Shown here in pieces: positions 17,730-28,019 of a DNA stretch of 35,170 nt; within the stretch, counting starts at the first letter, position 1; each line of letters opens with the position of its first letter. Under the pieces are notes generated by a model that ran no database searches, was not told the DNA's origin, and saw only the letters and a program-made list of their open reading frames with translations. The stretch lies in assembly GCA_022842305.1 (NCBI GenBank), contig JALHPY010000031.1:1-35170 (forward strand), given 5' to 3'. Origin of the DNA: Rubrivivax sp. GTDB lineage: Bacteria > Pseudomonadota > Gammaproteobacteria > Burkholderiales > Burkholderiaceae_C. The position numbers and the translations under genes are program-made.

Positions 17730-19304
17730 CTAGCGCTTGTCCTTGGGTTTGTCCCTGGGTTTGCCCTTGGGCGTGTCCTTGGACTTGCGCGCGGCCTTGC
17801 CCCTGGGCTTGCGCTCGCCGTCGCCCGCCAGGGCCTGTTCCACCGCCCTGCAGATCGTTGCCAGCACCTTGATGCGGGCGTGGTACTTGTTGTTGGCCTC
17901 TACCAGCGTCCAGGGCGCCGCGGTGGTGGACGTGCGCTCGACCATGTCGCACACGGCGGACTCGTAAGCGTCCCAGCGCTCGCGGTTGCGCCAGTCCTCG
18001 TCGGTGATCTTGAAGCGCTTGAACTCGACCTGCTCGCGCAGCTTGAAGCGGCGCAGCTGCTCGTCCTTGCTGATCGCCAGCCAGAACTTGATCAGCACCA
18101 CCCGGTGCCGCACCAACGCCTGCTCGAAGTCGCAGATCTCGCCGTAGGCGCGCATCCAGTCGGCTTCGGTGCAGAAGCCCTCGACGCGCTCGACCAGCAC
18201 GCGGCCGTACCAGGAGCGGTCGAAGAAGGCAAAGCGGCCGTGCCGCGGCAGGTGGCGCCAGAAGCGCCACAGGTAGGGCTGGGCGCGCTCTTCTTCGGTG
18301 GGCGCGGCGACCGCGATGTTGGCGTAGCGGCGCGCGTCCAGTGCGCGTGTGACGCGGCGGATGGCGCCGCCCTTGCCGGCGCCGTCGTTGCCCTCGAACA
18401 CCGCCACCACCGACAGGTTCTGGAAGCGCGGGTCGCGCGCGGCCAGGTTCAGGCGACCCTGCCACTTCTTCAGCGCCCGCTCGTAGGCCGGCCGCTCCAG
18501 CGGCTGGTCGAGTTCCAACGCGGTGAGCACGTTCACGCGGTCGGCGGGCACAGGCAGCGGCGGGGTGGCGTCGGGCGCGGGCGCGGCCGGCGGGGTGTCC
18601 AGCCGTTCGCGCAGCGCGGCCAGCAGGTGCCGCCCCACGGCCAGCGCGCGGTAGTGCGGATCGGCCGCGGGCACCACGATCCAGGGCGCCTGCGCGGTGG
18701 AAGTCTGGCGCAGGAAGGGCTCGCAGACCTCGACGAAAGGCTCGTAGAGCTTGAAGTAGGCCCATTCGGTGTCGGTCACGCGCCAACGCGTGTCGGGGTC
18801 CTTCTCCAGCGCCTTGAGCCGCTTGCGCTGCTGCTCCTTGGACAGGTGGAACCAGTACTTCAGCAGCAGCACGCCCTCGTCGCACAGCATCTGTTCCAGG
18901 CGCTGCACTTCGCCGGTGGCGTGCGCGAACGCGCCTTCATCGATCTGGCCCAGCACGCGCTGCACGATGGGCAGGCTGTGCCAGGCGCCGAAGAAGATGC
19001 CGATCTTGCCCTTGGGGGGCAGGGCGCGCCAGAAACGCCAGTGGGCGGGGCGTTCGGCTTCTTCGTCAGAGGGCGCGCCGAAGGCGCTGGTCTGGATGTG
19101 CCGCGGATCCATCCACTCGTTGAGCAGGTCCACGGTCTCGCCCTTGCCGGCGCCTTCGACCCCGGCGATCAGGATCAGCACCGGGAAGCGGCCGTTGAGC
19201 TTGAGGTCGTACTGCGCGTTGAGCAGGTCGACCCGCAGGCGCGCCTGTTCCCGCTGGTACGTCGCCTTGTCCACTTCGTGCAGAAGCTGGGCGGACTCGA
19301 ACAT
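17730..19304 (-). CDS. pap: Polyphosphate:AMP phosphotransferase (two-domain PPK2)
   Basis: This 524-residue protein has two tandem PPK2 domains; related PAP enzymes are about 475-500 residues. The first Walker A is GVEGAGKG (48-55) and the second GNDGAGKG (305-312). Domain two has the lid motif FFDRSWYGRV, while domain one has the weaker FFGAWHSLPI, as is usual in PAP proteins whose C-terminal half is the active one. The reaction phosphorylates AMP to ADP with polyphosphate, feeding ATP regeneration. The C-terminus is extended by about 26 residues of Lys/Arg/Pro/Asp repeats encoded by a 12-bp tandem repeat. The start is set by the ATG at 19302-19304; longer frames enter the divergent cyclase. 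The gene is followed directly by the gated channel. Confidence 0.93.
   Translation of the reverse strand: MFESAQLLHEVDKATYQREQARLRVDLLNAQYDLKLNGRFPVLILIAGVEGAGKGETVDLLNEWMDPRHIQTSAFGAPSDEEAERPAHWRFWRALPPKGKIGIFFGAWHSLPIVQRVLGQIDEGAFAHATGEVQRLEQMLCDEGVLLLKYWFHLSKEQQRKRLKALEKDPDTRWRVTDTEWAYFKLYEPFVEVCEPFLRQTSTAQAPWIVVPAADPHYRALAVGRHLLAALRERLDTPPAAPAPDATPPLPVPADRVNVLTALELDQPLERPAYERALKKWQGRLNLAARDPRFQNLSVVAVFEGNDGAGKGGAIRRVTRALDARRYANIAVAAPTEEERAQPYLWRFWRHLPRHGRFAFFDRSWYGRVLVERVEGFCTEADWMRAYGEICDFEQALVRHRVVLIKFWLAISKDEQLRRFKLREQVEFKRFKITDEDWRNRERWDAYESAVCDMVERTSTTAAPWTLVEANNKYHARIKVLATICRAVEQALAGDGERKPRGKAARKSKDTPKGKPRDKPKDKR
17743..17790 (-). repeat. 12-bp tandem repeat encoding a Lys/Pro-rich tail in pap
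   Basis: Four imperfect 12-bp units (TTGGGTTTGTCC-like on the plus strand) run head to tail, with a degenerate continuation to 17814. Because the unit is four codons, copy-number change would lengthen or shorten the basic tail without a frameshift. Confidence 0.75.
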
Positions 19305-19404
19305 GGTCTGGCTAATCTGGCACGCGGCGCGGCCGGACGAGTGAGCCAGATCAATGCCGGCCCGGTTTCTGCCGGGAGAATGGTCCCAGTTACCGGAGCG
19401 ACCC

Positions 19405-20307
19405 ATGGATTGCGCGGTCCTGTTCGCCGATGTCTCCGGGAGCACGGCGCTGTACGAGGTTCTGGGCGACGAGCGCGCCTTTGCGCTGGTCGAGACCTGC
19501 CTCAAGACCATGTCCGAGTGCACGGCGCAGGCGCAGGGCCGTGTGGTCAAGACCATCGGCGACGCCGTGATGGCGGTGTTCGGCAGCGCCGACCAGGCGG
19601 CCAGCGCCGCGGTGCAGATGCAGTTGCGCGTGGCCGAGTTCGGGCCCGCCGTGGGCGTGCGCCTGAGCCTGCGCATCGGCCTGCACGCCGGCCCGGTGGT
19701 CGAGCGCGACGGCGACGTGTTCGGCGACACCGTCAACCTGGCCTCGCGCCTGTGCGACCTGGCCTCCAAGGGCCAGATCGTCACCGACGGCGACAGCGCG
19801 CGCCGGCTGTCCTCCCAGCACACGGCCCGGCTGCAGCGCCTGTACTCGATCCCGGTCAAGGGCAAGGAACAAGAGGTCGAGCTGATCGAGATCGCCTGGC
19901 AGGCGCCCAGCGACGACAAGACCTACATCGCGCCCGTGCGCAGCGCGTCCGCGGGCGGCGGCGCGCGGCTCGCGCTCGAGTTCGACGGCGCGCAGATCGT
20001 GATGGGGCCGCAGCGGCGCAAGGTGAGTTTCGGGCGCGACCTGGAGGCCGACTGCGTCGTGCGCGACCGTGGCGCGTCGCGGGCCCACGCCATGATCGAG
20101 CGCCGCCGCGAACACTTCGTGCTGGCCGACCACAGCTCCAACGGCTGCTTCGTCACCTTCGACGGCCGACCCGAGTTGAAGGTGCACCGCGAGGAGCTGA
20201 CGCTGGTGGGGCATGGCTGGATCGCCTTCGGCCAGCCGCGCGCCGAGGCGCAGCAGGTGGCCGAGTTCACCTGCCTGGAAGCGCCGCCGGCCGCCGCAAG
20301 TGCGTAG
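19405..20307 (+). CDS. Class III adenylate cyclase with C-terminal FHA domain
   Basis: This 300-residue soluble protein starts at the ATG at 19405, which has GGAG six bases upstream; the in-frame ATG at 19354 has no ribosome site. The cyclase domain (1-165) keeps the metal-binding Asp9 (FADVSGST) and Asp53 (IGDAVM), the adenine-selecting pair Lys49 and Asp104, and transition-state Asn111 and Arg115 (GDTVNLASR). The full set predicts ATP-to-cAMP activity. An FHA domain (about 200-280) has the phosphothreonine-binding pattern GRD, SRAH and SSNG. The output domain suggests control by a Ser/Thr kinase or a phosphorylated partner; no kinase is in the window. It is divergent from pap and the cNMP-gated channel. 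Confidence 0.93.
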   Translation: MDCAVLFADVSGSTALYEVLGDERAFALVETCLKTMSECTAQAQGRVVKTIGDAVMAVFGSADQAASAAVQMQLRVAEFGPAVGVRLSLRIGLHAGPVVERDGDVFGDTVNLASRLCDLASKGQIVTDGDSARRLSSQHTARLQRLYSIPVKGKEQEVELIEIAWQAPSDDKTYIAPVRSASAGGGARLALEFDGAQIVMGPQRRKVSFGRDLEADCVVRDRGASRAHAMIERRREHFVLADHSSNGCFVTFDGRPELKVHREELTLVGHGWIAFGQPRAEAQQVAEFTCLEAPPAAASA

Positions 20308-20318
20308 GCTGCCGCGCT

Positions 20319-20930
20319 TCAGCCGCGCAGCGGCAGCGCCACGCCGATGGCCACGAACAGGCCGCCGCAGGCCTGGTTGAAGCGCCGCCCCACGCGCTGC
20401 AGCCAGGGGCTGACGCGCTGCGCCATGCTGGCGATCAGCAGCTCGGTGACGAATTCGATGGCGGCAAAGGTGCCGGCCATCACCGCGAATTGCAGCCACA
20501 GGCTGCGCGCCGGGTCTATGAACTGCGGCAGGAAGGCGGCGAAGAACAGGATGCCCTTGGGGTTGGTCAGCGCCGACAGCGCGCCCTGGCGGAACAGCGA
20601 AGCGCCCGCGCGCGGCCCGGCCGGGGCCTGCGCCGCAATGCCGATGGGCGGCGAGCGCCACACCTGCACGCCCAGCCACACCAGGTAGGCGCCGCCCAGC
20701 CACTTGAGCACGGTGAGCCACCCCAGCGAGGTCTGCAGCAGCGCGCCGATGCCGAACAGCGACAGCGCGATCAGCAGCACGAAGCCTAGAGCGCCGCCCA
20801 CGATGGTGTACAGCGCCTGGCGCGTGCCGTGCAGCGCGCCGTGGGTCAGCGCCAGCAGGCCGTTGGGCCCGGGCGACAGCGACAGGCCGGTGGCCGCCAG
20901 GGCGTAGATGAGCCAGGTGTCCAGGTCCAT
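20319..20930 (-). CDS. LysE/RhtB family amino-acid exporter
   Basis: This 203-residue membrane protein has about six helices. Family landmarks are the N-terminal [27 protein letters not shown] and [15 protein letters not shown]. The family exports amino acids such as homoserine, threonine or leucine from the cytoplasm; the substrate cannot be told from sequence. It converges on the cyclase gene with 11 bases between stops and is divergent from the ABC transporter operon (37-bp gap). Confidence 0.92.
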   Translation of the reverse strand: MDLDTWLIYALAATGLSLSPGPNGLLALTHGALHGTRQALYTIVGGALGFVLLIALSLFGIGALLQTSLGWLTVLKWLGGAYLVWLGVQVWRSPPIGIAAQAPAGPRAGASLFRQGALSALTNPKGILFFAAFLPQFIDPARSLWLQFAVMAGTFAAIEFVTELLIASMAQRVSPWLQRVGRRFNQACGGLFVAIGVALPLRG

Positions 20931-20955
20931 GGGCGGCGCTGCCGGGCCGGCAGGC

Positions 20956-20961
20956 TATGCT
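20956..20961 (+). promoter_or_regulatory. Possible -10 box of a leaderless ABC-transporter message
   Basis: TATGCT (four of six to TATAAT) ends six bases before the ATG at 20968, so transcription would begin at or near the start codon. There is no Shine-Dalgarno and no clear -35. Confidence 0.4.
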
Positions 20962-20967
20962 TGCTCG

Positions 20968-21893
<926 letters not shown>

Positions 21894-21897
<4 letters not shown>

Positions 21898-22655
21898 ACT
21901 GGCACGCGGTGCGCGCGATCTACGGCTTCGAGATGGCGCGCGCCTGGCGCACGCTGATGCAGAGCATCGTCTCGCCGGTGCTCAGCACCTCGCTGTACTT
22001 CGTGGTCTTCGGCGCGGCCATCGGCGGGCGCATCCCCGAGATCGGCGGCGTCAGCTACGGCGCCTTCATCGTGCCCGGTCTGATCATGCTGTCGCTGCTG
22101 ACGCAGAGCATTTCCAACGCCTCGTTCGGCATCTACTTCCCGCGCTTCACCGGCACCATCTACGAGCTGCTGTCGGCGCCGGTGTCGTACGTGGAGATCC
22201 TGCTGGCCTACGTGGGCGCGGCGGCCACCAAGTCGGTGATCCTGGGGCTCATCATCCTGGCCACGGCCACGCTGTTCGTGCCGCTGCGCATCGAGCACCC
22301 GCTGTGGATGCTGACCTTCCTGCTGCTGACGGCCATCACCTTCAGCCTGCTGGGTTTCATCATCGGCATCTGGGCCGACGGCTTCGAGAAGCTGCAGGCC
22401 GTGCCGCTGCTGATCATCACGCCGCTGACCTTTCTGGGCGGCAGCTTCTATTCGATCGACATGCTGCCGCCCTTCTGGCAGCAGGTGGCGCTGCTCAACC
22501 CGGTGGTCTACCTGATCAGCGGCTTCCGCTGGAGCTTCTACGGCCTGGCCGACGTGAGCCTGGCCTGGAGCCTGGGCGTGACGGCGTTGTTTTTGGTGGC
22601 GGCGCTGGCGGTGGTGGCCTGGATCTTCCGCACGGGGTACCGGCTCAAGGCCTAG
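21894..22655 (+). CDS. ABC-2 type transporter permease, YadH-like
   Basis: This 253-residue protein has six membrane helices and the ABC-2 features [12 protein letters not shown], the [16 protein letters not shown] coupling region and [18 protein letters not shown]. It forms the inner-membrane channel for the upstream ATPase; the ATGA overlap indicates coupled translation. Its stop is seven bases before the convergent remains of a copper amine oxidase, where the high-GC core ends. Confidence 0.94.
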
Positions 22656-22661
22656 CGCCGG

Positions 22662-23050
22662 TCAGGGGATGGCGAAGGGCGCGCGGCGCAGGTCCAGCGC
22701 CGGGTTGCGGTCGAAGAAGTTCGAGGGCTTCAGCTCGAAGCTCAGCCGCTTGGTCGACAGCACAGGCCAGTCTTCGGCTTGCGTCACGTGGTGGTGGCTC
22801 AGCGTCAGCCACAGCACCAGGTCGCGGTTGACCAGGCTGCGCTTGTCGCGCAGGTACTGCGGCAGTCCGGGCGATCCAGGATTCTGCTTGGGCGTGTCGC
22901 CGGCGGCGTAGCGCTGTTCGGGGTCGTAGGCCGTCACCCACAGCGGGCGGCCGATGAAGGCGGCGCGCCGGGGGTAGGCGCTTGCCAGCAGCGGCTCGTC
23001 CAAGTGGCGGTCGCGATCGGGTAGCCGGTGGGACGGCCCTGGGCATTGCA
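22662..23050 (-). pseudogene. Copper (primary) amine oxidase, C-terminal remnant, truncated and frameshifted
   Basis: The last 110 or so residues match the end of copper amine oxidases: RRAAFIGRPLWVTAYDP, YAAGDTPKQNPG, HHHVTQAEDWPV (with a copper-ligand His) and FFDRNPALD. About 500 residues, including the TPQ cofactor site, are missing. Upstream homology continues as NAQGRPTGY at about 23021-23047, but in a different frame from DEPLLASAY (codons ending at 23000), so there is also a frameshift near 23000-23020. The family oxidises primary amines in the periplasm. The break coincides with a fall in GC and the start of the RHS islet, so the islet's arrival probably destroyed it. Confidence 0.8.
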
Positions 23051-23274
23051 ACGATGGCAGTGAGTGCCGTCCGGATGCGTCTGGGCATTACCGAATCAAT
23101 TGCCGCGTGGTACTTGCAAGGTTGGGTTTGAATCGTATCCCCCCAATGGGTGGAATGAGAGGGCACCCAGAGTGGGCGTTGCAGTAGCGATTGCTGCGTC
23201 GAAAAATTGGCTCAGTGACTAAGTCGAACTGTGCAATTCGTCGATGCGGATCGATGACAACTGGGAGGATTGCG
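23051..23274. other. Upstream region of the RHS gene, no gene seen
   Basis: This AT-richer 224-bp stretch lies between the amine oxidase remnant and the RHS start. I see no conserved protein on either strand and no clear sigma70 pair. It probably holds the RHS promoter. GGGAGGA at 23263-23269 is the RHS ribosome site. Confidence 0.5.
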
Positions 23275-26200
23275 ATGAAGGGTTCCACTTTCCACAGGCC
23301 TGAAGTCGGGTGGTCGGGTTCGAAGCCCCGCAAGTTCGTCAGCGTTGTCGCAAGCCTACTATGTCTACTCCTTGGGCTTCTTGCGCCTGGGTATGGCTTG
23401 GCCGACATAGACAACAAGGGGAACGTTGTCCGCGATGGGGTCCCCACGCCATCGAATGAGTCAAAGTCTATTCGGGATCAACGCGTTGAAATCACCGAGC
23501 GAAGAGAACGTCCAATGCCTTCATTGCGCATCGTCTACCCTGGCTCTGTGTACAGCCATTTGGTTGCTGGTTCAAATGATGGCCCTGGCAGTGGAACACA
23601 TGCCGCCGATGCACCAGCCGCGAATAACTCCAGGGCGAAGGGATGCTCGAGTGATGGCGGCGGCGCCAACACGAGCGGAAATCCTGTTCAACTCACGACG
23701 GGCGAGAAACTGCTGACCCAGACCGATTTCACCACCGCAGGCCTGTACCCATTCGAGTTCACCCGAACCTACCGCAGCCGCGTCATTGAGGGCTCGATGT
23801 TTGGCGCGAACTGGTCGTCCAATTACGAACTGCCGCGGATCCGGGTCAGTGGTGGTTGCTACCAGGATCCTGACTCGGGCATCTGCTATCCGAGCGAAGC
23901 CACCCTGGTGATGCCTGGCGGCACCGCCTACAGGTACTTCTACAGTCAGCCCTTCTACGAGGTTGTCAACGGGGCGGCACAAGCAGGCAGCCTCTGGCGT
24001 GCTCGCGGCAATTGGACATTGCGCACAGAGAACTGGAGTTATACGTTCTCACCTGCCGGTCAACTTCTATCGATGCGCAGCGGCGAGGGTGATCAACGAT
24101 TCTCGTTCACGTACAGCACTGCAGATTCGAGCAGGCTCATTCGCATAACCAATGCAGTCGGTCTCAGTATCCAGTTGGAGTGGACCGGCTTGCGGGTGAC
24201 AAGGGTGATTGATCCGGCGGGCAATGCCTGGACCTACGAGTATGAAAACGGGCGCCTCTGGCGCGTGAGTTCACCGGGACCGAATGCGGACGTGCGGACC
24301 TATCACTATGAAAGTCCGGTCGCGCCTCATCTCTTGACCGGAGTTTCGATCAACGGGGCACGTTACAGCACCTACTCCTACTACCCGGACGGCCGAGTGC
24401 AGTCCAGTGTATTGGCTGGCGGTGAGGAGGCCGACTACTTCACCTACGGTGCAGGTACCACAACATTGACGGACGCCCGCGGTCAGGCGACAACCTACAG
24501 CCATGCCCTCATCAATGGTGAGTCCCGGATCACCGCGGTTTCCCGGGCGGTGACGACAACGTGCGGTGCGGCTGCTGCCAGCACTGGCTACAACGCCTCA
24601 GGCTTCGTCGAAACACGGACCGACTGGAACGGCAATGTCACCAGATACACCTACGGCGTCGGCGGTCGCATCGCCACCAAGACCACGGGTGCGGGTACTG
24701 CAAGTGCCATGACCGTTTCCTATGTCTGGGACGGCGACAAGATCAGCGAGGAGAACTACGGCGGCGGCATTCCGTATGCGCGCAAGGTGTACACCTATCG
24801 TGCTGGTCGTTCGACTACGGTGAAGGGAAGAATTGGCAGTGAGAAATGGATCGATACCAAGACAGGGGTAGAGCGCCTGACCAGTTATGCCTACACATTT
24901 CATCCGAATCTGGCCTTGGCCACCCAGACCGTCACACGCGCGCTTCCTACTGGAGATGCAACAAGCACATTGAGCTACGACACTCTGGGCAATCTGGTTT
25001 CAGCCGTAAATCCGTTGGGCCACCAGACAAACTGGTCCAATTACGATGCGCGGGGGCTGCCCGGACGCATGACTGATGCCAATGGGGTGAGCAGTGAATT
25101 CCTGTATGACGCCAAAGGCAACCTGTACAGCGTGACCCAGTTGCTGGCCACGGGCAATCGAGTGACGACATTGAGCTACAACAACAACCGTCAGGTGCTG
25201 AGCATCGCGTACCCGTCGGGCGCCGTCGCACAGTATCGGTACAACGCGGCAATGAGGCTCAACCGCGTGGGCAATGCCATGAACGAGTTCGTCCAGCTTG
25301 AAGTCGATGTGGCAAACAACCAGACAGTCACCCGTTCGACGCGCCATGTCCCACTGCTCGCTAGCAATGCGCCTGCGGCCAATCCGGTTGGCGAGTTCCT
25401 CAGCACGACGCACCATGACAGCCTGGGCCGGCCCTACCATGCACTGGGAAACAGCGGACAGGTTTTGCGGTACCGCTATGACAACAACGGCAATGTCCGG
25501 ACCGTGACCGATGCTGCGAATCGACAGACCAGCTACGACCATGATCCACAGAACCGCGTGCGCCGGATCACCATGCCCGATGGGGGAATCACCACCTTCG
25601 ACTACGACCACAGGGGGCTATTGTCGAAAGTCACCGATCCAAGAAACTTGATCACCACCTACTTCTACAACGGCTTCGGCGAGTTGATCGAGCGCAGCAG
25701 CCCTGATACCGGACTCACACGTTACACCTACGATAGCGCAGGCAGGTTGAAGACGGAACAGCGATCGAACAACGTCCTCATCAATTACACATGGGATCGA
25801 CTCGATCGATTGCTTTCGCGCACCGCCGGTAGCTTGTCTGAGGTCTATGTCTACGACGAGGGCTTGTACGGCAAGGGGCAACTGACACGCCACAGCAATG
25901 AATCGGGACAGACGACTTATTCGTTTGTCCAGGATGGGCAGCTCGCGCAGCAAGTGGACTCGAATTCTGGTGCGAGCTATACAACGAGTTGGACCTACGA
26001 CACTTTCGGACGCGTTGCGAGCATGACCTATCCGAACGGCTTTGCCCTGACCTACGCCTACGACGCCATTGGGCGCCTCCAGGTCGTCGGCAGTTCAGTC
26101 GGTGGTACATGGTCCACCGTGGCCGACTCATTTCTGTACCAACCAGCAACGGATAGGCGCTATGCCTGGCGTTTCGGCAACATGCAGGCTCGAATGTTTA

Positions 26201-27456
26201 CTCATGACGCAGACATGCGACTGATGCGGTTGTCTGGATCGGGTGCGCACCATCTTGACTTGACTTACACGCCGCTTCTGGACACGGTCTCTGGCATCAA
26301 CGATCATCTGTGGCCCGCTGCAACCTCGACCTTTGGATATGATCCGAATGACCGCCTCAAGTCGGTTGCACGCAGTGGTGACGCTCAGACGTTCGGGTGG
26401 GACCAAGCCGGCAATCGCCTGAATCACAGCAGAGCTGGCATGAGTTGGAGCTTCGAGATGCAGCCGACTGCAAATCGCCCGAATCGCGCCACAGGCAGTG
26501 TGACTCGGACGTTTACCTACGATCCCCTGGGCAATCTAACCATTGACAGTCAGGGCAGTAGAACTTATGGCTACGACGCGTTCAATCGCAAGAGTTCGGT
26601 TTACGCAAACGGAGTGTTGGTGGGTGACTACCGCAGCAACTCTTCCAATCAACGGATCTGGAAGGCGAGTGCCGGCGGAGTCACAAGATTCGTCTATGGT
26701 CCGGGTGGGGAGATCCTGGCCGAGGATGGTCCACTGCCTACCAACTACGTATGGCTTGACGGGCACTTGCTCGGCATCGTCCGCGCGGGCACCTTCTATG
26801 CCAGCCACAATGACCATCTGGGTCGGCCTGAAGTCATGACGGACGCCTACGGCGCTGTGGTGTGGCGGGCGGCAAACGCGGCCTTTGATCGATCGATCTC
26901 GTACGATGCGGTTGGCGGAATGAATATTGGATTCCCGGGTCAGTACTTCGACTTGGAGAGCGGGCTGTACTACAACTGGAATCGTTACTATGATTCGACG
27001 GTGGGGCGGTATACCCAGTCTGATCCCATCGGGCTTCAGGGCGGGATCAATACCTACAGCTACGTGGGCGGGAACCCTATCAGTTTGACGGATCCGACAG
27101 GGTTGGATGTGACCGTCTGCCTGCGACAGGGTGCAGGTGGCTTTGGCCATGTCGGCATTGCCATTAACAACGGCACCAACACAGTAGGTTTCTATCCGCC
27201 GGGTTCCGTTCAGAAGGACACCAAGCCTATCGACTCTTGCAAGACGATCAGCACGACTCCGGAGCAGGACAAGGGAATGTCCGACGCGATCAAGCTATCG
27301 AGTCGGGGATCGCCTTCCGACTACTCACTGCTGACCAACAACTGTGTGAACTTTGTTCATCATGTGCTCACGCAGGGCAATATTTCATTGCCCGCACCGC
27401 CTCCACGGCCTCGGCTCTTCTTTGATTCTCTGCCCGGCACTCCGACTGGACCATGA
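23275..27456 (+). CDS. Exported RHS/YD-repeat protein with permuted papain-like (LRAT/NlpC-type) C-terminal toxin tip
   Basis: This is a 1393-residue protein. The ATG at 23275 has GGAGG six bases upstream and begins a Sec signal peptide ([20 protein letters not shown], cut near GYGLA). There is no PAAR domain. A DUF6531-like segment starts near residue 135 ([13 protein letters not shown]). YD repeats fill about 330-1150 and form the RHS shell. The RHS-associated core runs to about 1277 ([20 protein letters not shown], then DPTGL), where shells are cut to release the tip. The tip (1278-1393) has His1292 in FGHVGIAI and Cys1357 in [11 protein letters not shown]. This His-then-Cys order with an NC-x-x-FV motif resembles LRAT and permuted NlpC/P60 folds, which are peptidases, amidases or acyltransferases. 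GC is well below that of its neighbours. Confidence 0.9.
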   Translation: MKGSTFHRPEVGWSGSKPRKFVSVVASLLCLLLGLLAPGYGLADIDNKGNVVRDGVPTPSNESKSIRDQRVEITERRERPMPSLRIVYPGSVYSHLVAGSNDGPGSGTHAADAPAANNSRAKGCSSDGGGANTSGNPVQLTTGEKLLTQTDFTTAGLYPFEFTRTYRSRVIEGSMFGANWSSNYELPRIRVSGGCYQDPDSGICYPSEATLVMPGGTAYRYFYSQPFYEVVNGAAQAGSLWRARGNWTLRTENWSYTFSPAGQLLSMRSGEGDQRFSFTYSTADSSRLIRITNAVGLSIQLEWTGLRVTRVIDPAGNAWTYEYENGRLWRVSSPGPNADVRTYHYESPVAPHLLTGVSINGARYSTYSYYPDGRVQSSVLAGGEEADYFTYGAGTTTLTDARGQATTYSHALINGESRITAVSRAVTTTCGAAAASTGYNASGFVETRTDWNGNVTRYTYGVGGRIATKTTGAGTASAMTVSYVWDGDKISEENYGGGIPYARKVYTYRAGRSTTVKGRIGSEKWIDTKTGVERLTSYAYTFHPNLALATQTVTRALPTGDATSTLSYDTLGNLVSAVNPLGHQTNWSNYDARGLPGRMTDANGVSSEFLYDAKGNLYSVTQLLATGNRVTTLSYNNNRQVLSIAYPSGAVAQYRYNAAMRLNRVGNAMNEFVQLEVDVANNQTVTRSTRHVPLLASNAPAANPVGEFLSTTHHDSLGRPYHALGNSGQVLRYRYDNNGNVRTVTDAANRQTSYDHDPQNRVRRITMPDGGITTFDYDHRGLLSKVTDPRNLITTYFYNGFGELIERSSPDTGLTRYTYDSAGRLKTEQRSNNVLINYTWDRLDRLLSRTAGSLSEVYVYDEGLYGKGQLTRHSNESGQTTYSFVQDGQLAQQVDSNSGASYTTSWTYDTFGRVASMTYPNGFALTYAYDAIGRLQVVGSSVGGTWSTVADSFLYQPATDRRYAWRFGNMQARMFTHDADMRLMRLSGSGAHHLDLTYTPLLDTVSGINDHLWPAATSTFGYDPNDRLKSVARSGDAQTFGWDQAGNRLNHSRAGMSWSFEMQPTANRPNRATGSVTRTFTYDPLGNLTIDSQGSRTYGYDAFNRKSSVYANGVLVGDYRSNSSNQRIWKASAGGVTRFVYGPGGEILAEDGPLPTNYVWLDGHLLGIVRAGTFYASHNDHLGRPEVMTDAYGAVVWRAANAAFDRSISYDAVGGMNIGFPGQYFDLESGLYYNWNRYYDSTVGRYTQSDPIGLQGGINTYSYVGGNPISLTDPTGLDVTVCLRQGAGGFGHVGIAINNGTNTVGFYPPGSVQKDTKPIDSCKTISTTPEQDKGMSDAIKLSSRGSPSDYSLLTNNCVNFVHHVLTQGNISLPAPPPRPRLFFDSLPGTPTGP

Positions 27457-27737
27457 TCATGCGTAGGCTGGTCGTTACCTTTGCGTTGGTTGGTCTCGCG
27501 ATTCCTGTGATTTGGATGGCGGTCTACCATAACTCTCCAGCATTCGCGGCATGGTGGTTCAAGGCACCGCATTGGGTCGAGACGCTGCGCTTGATTGCCT
27601 GGCCCAGTGCAATCTTCTTGATTGCTGACCCGCTAGATGACAATGTACTGTTGTGGATCGCTTCTGCTGTCACTAACGCTGCCCTGTATGCAATCATCGG
27701 TTGGTTGATGCTTCTTGCTCTTGCCCGTCGCAGATAG
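27453..27737 (+). CDS. Small membrane protein, candidate immunity protein for the RHS tip
   Basis: This 94-residue protein has its ATG at 27453 overlapping the RHS stop (ATGA). An in-frame ATG at 27459 is the alternative start. There are three hydrophobic segments (about residues 5-24, 44-60 and 64-90), with basic ends (MIMRR and LARRR). I recognise no family. In polymorphic toxin systems the gene directly after the toxin tip encodes its antidote; overlap, small size, matching low GC and a membrane location suit an exported toxin acting in the periplasm or at the inner membrane. This is inferred from position only. Confidence 0.7.
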   Translation: MIMRRLVVTFALVGLAIPVIWMAVYHNSPAFAAWWFKAPHWVETLRLIAWPSAIFLIADPLDDNVLLWIASAVTNAALYAIIGWLMLLALARRR

Positions 27738-28019
27738 AGGAAGCACATGGATTCGAGTACCTGTTAGTGTCTTGCTGTTTACTCCTGATGCTTCCTTCGT
27801 CTCTTTGTCCCACTGGGTTGATGAACCCAATCGGCCGCTCGGGCGGATCGGGCGGCTTCATGGGTTCGCCCAGCGCATCGAAGACCTGTCTGAGTTGTTT
27901 GCGCGTTTTTCGACCGAAGATTGAGAGTGTTGGGCTCCACACGAAATGACAAGAGGTCCAGACTGGAGAACTACAGCCATGCTGCGGAGTCGAGCCAGGG
28001 CATCCCGCACCATTGCCCA
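27738..28019. other. Right-hand margin of the RHS islet, no intact gene
   Basis: This 282-bp stretch has three visible items. An 8-bp inverted repeat (AGGAAGCA 27738-27745, TGCTTCCT 27789-27796) directly follows the immunity candidate. A 6-bp, 4-base-loop hairpin lies at 27814-27829. A minus-strand open stretch (about 27770-27950) reads SIFGRKTRKQLRQVFDALG; I do not recognise it, and it lacks a credible start. It could be debris of earlier RHS tips or of a mobile element. GC returns to the high level at about 28020. Confidence 0.5.

Noticed and set aside
19354..19404. Cyclase start at the ATG at 19354
   Set aside because: No ribosome site; 19405 has GGAG at proper spacing and gives a normal cyclase N-terminus.
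16248..20789. A 1513-codon open frame on the plus strand across the channel and pap genes
   Set aside because: It is antisense to two well-supported genes, its translation is low-complexity His/Gln/Arg/Gly/Ala, and it is the expected by-product of high-GC codon use.
23191..23274. RHS start at the upstream ATG at 23191
   Set aside because: It would place 28 residues before the signal peptide and has no ribosome site, whereas 23275 has GGAGG at six bases.
24200..26800. Repeated short motifs resembling a repeat array
   Set aside because: These are degenerate YD repeats of the RHS protein at irregular spacing, not CRISPR units; no identical direct repeats or spacers are present.
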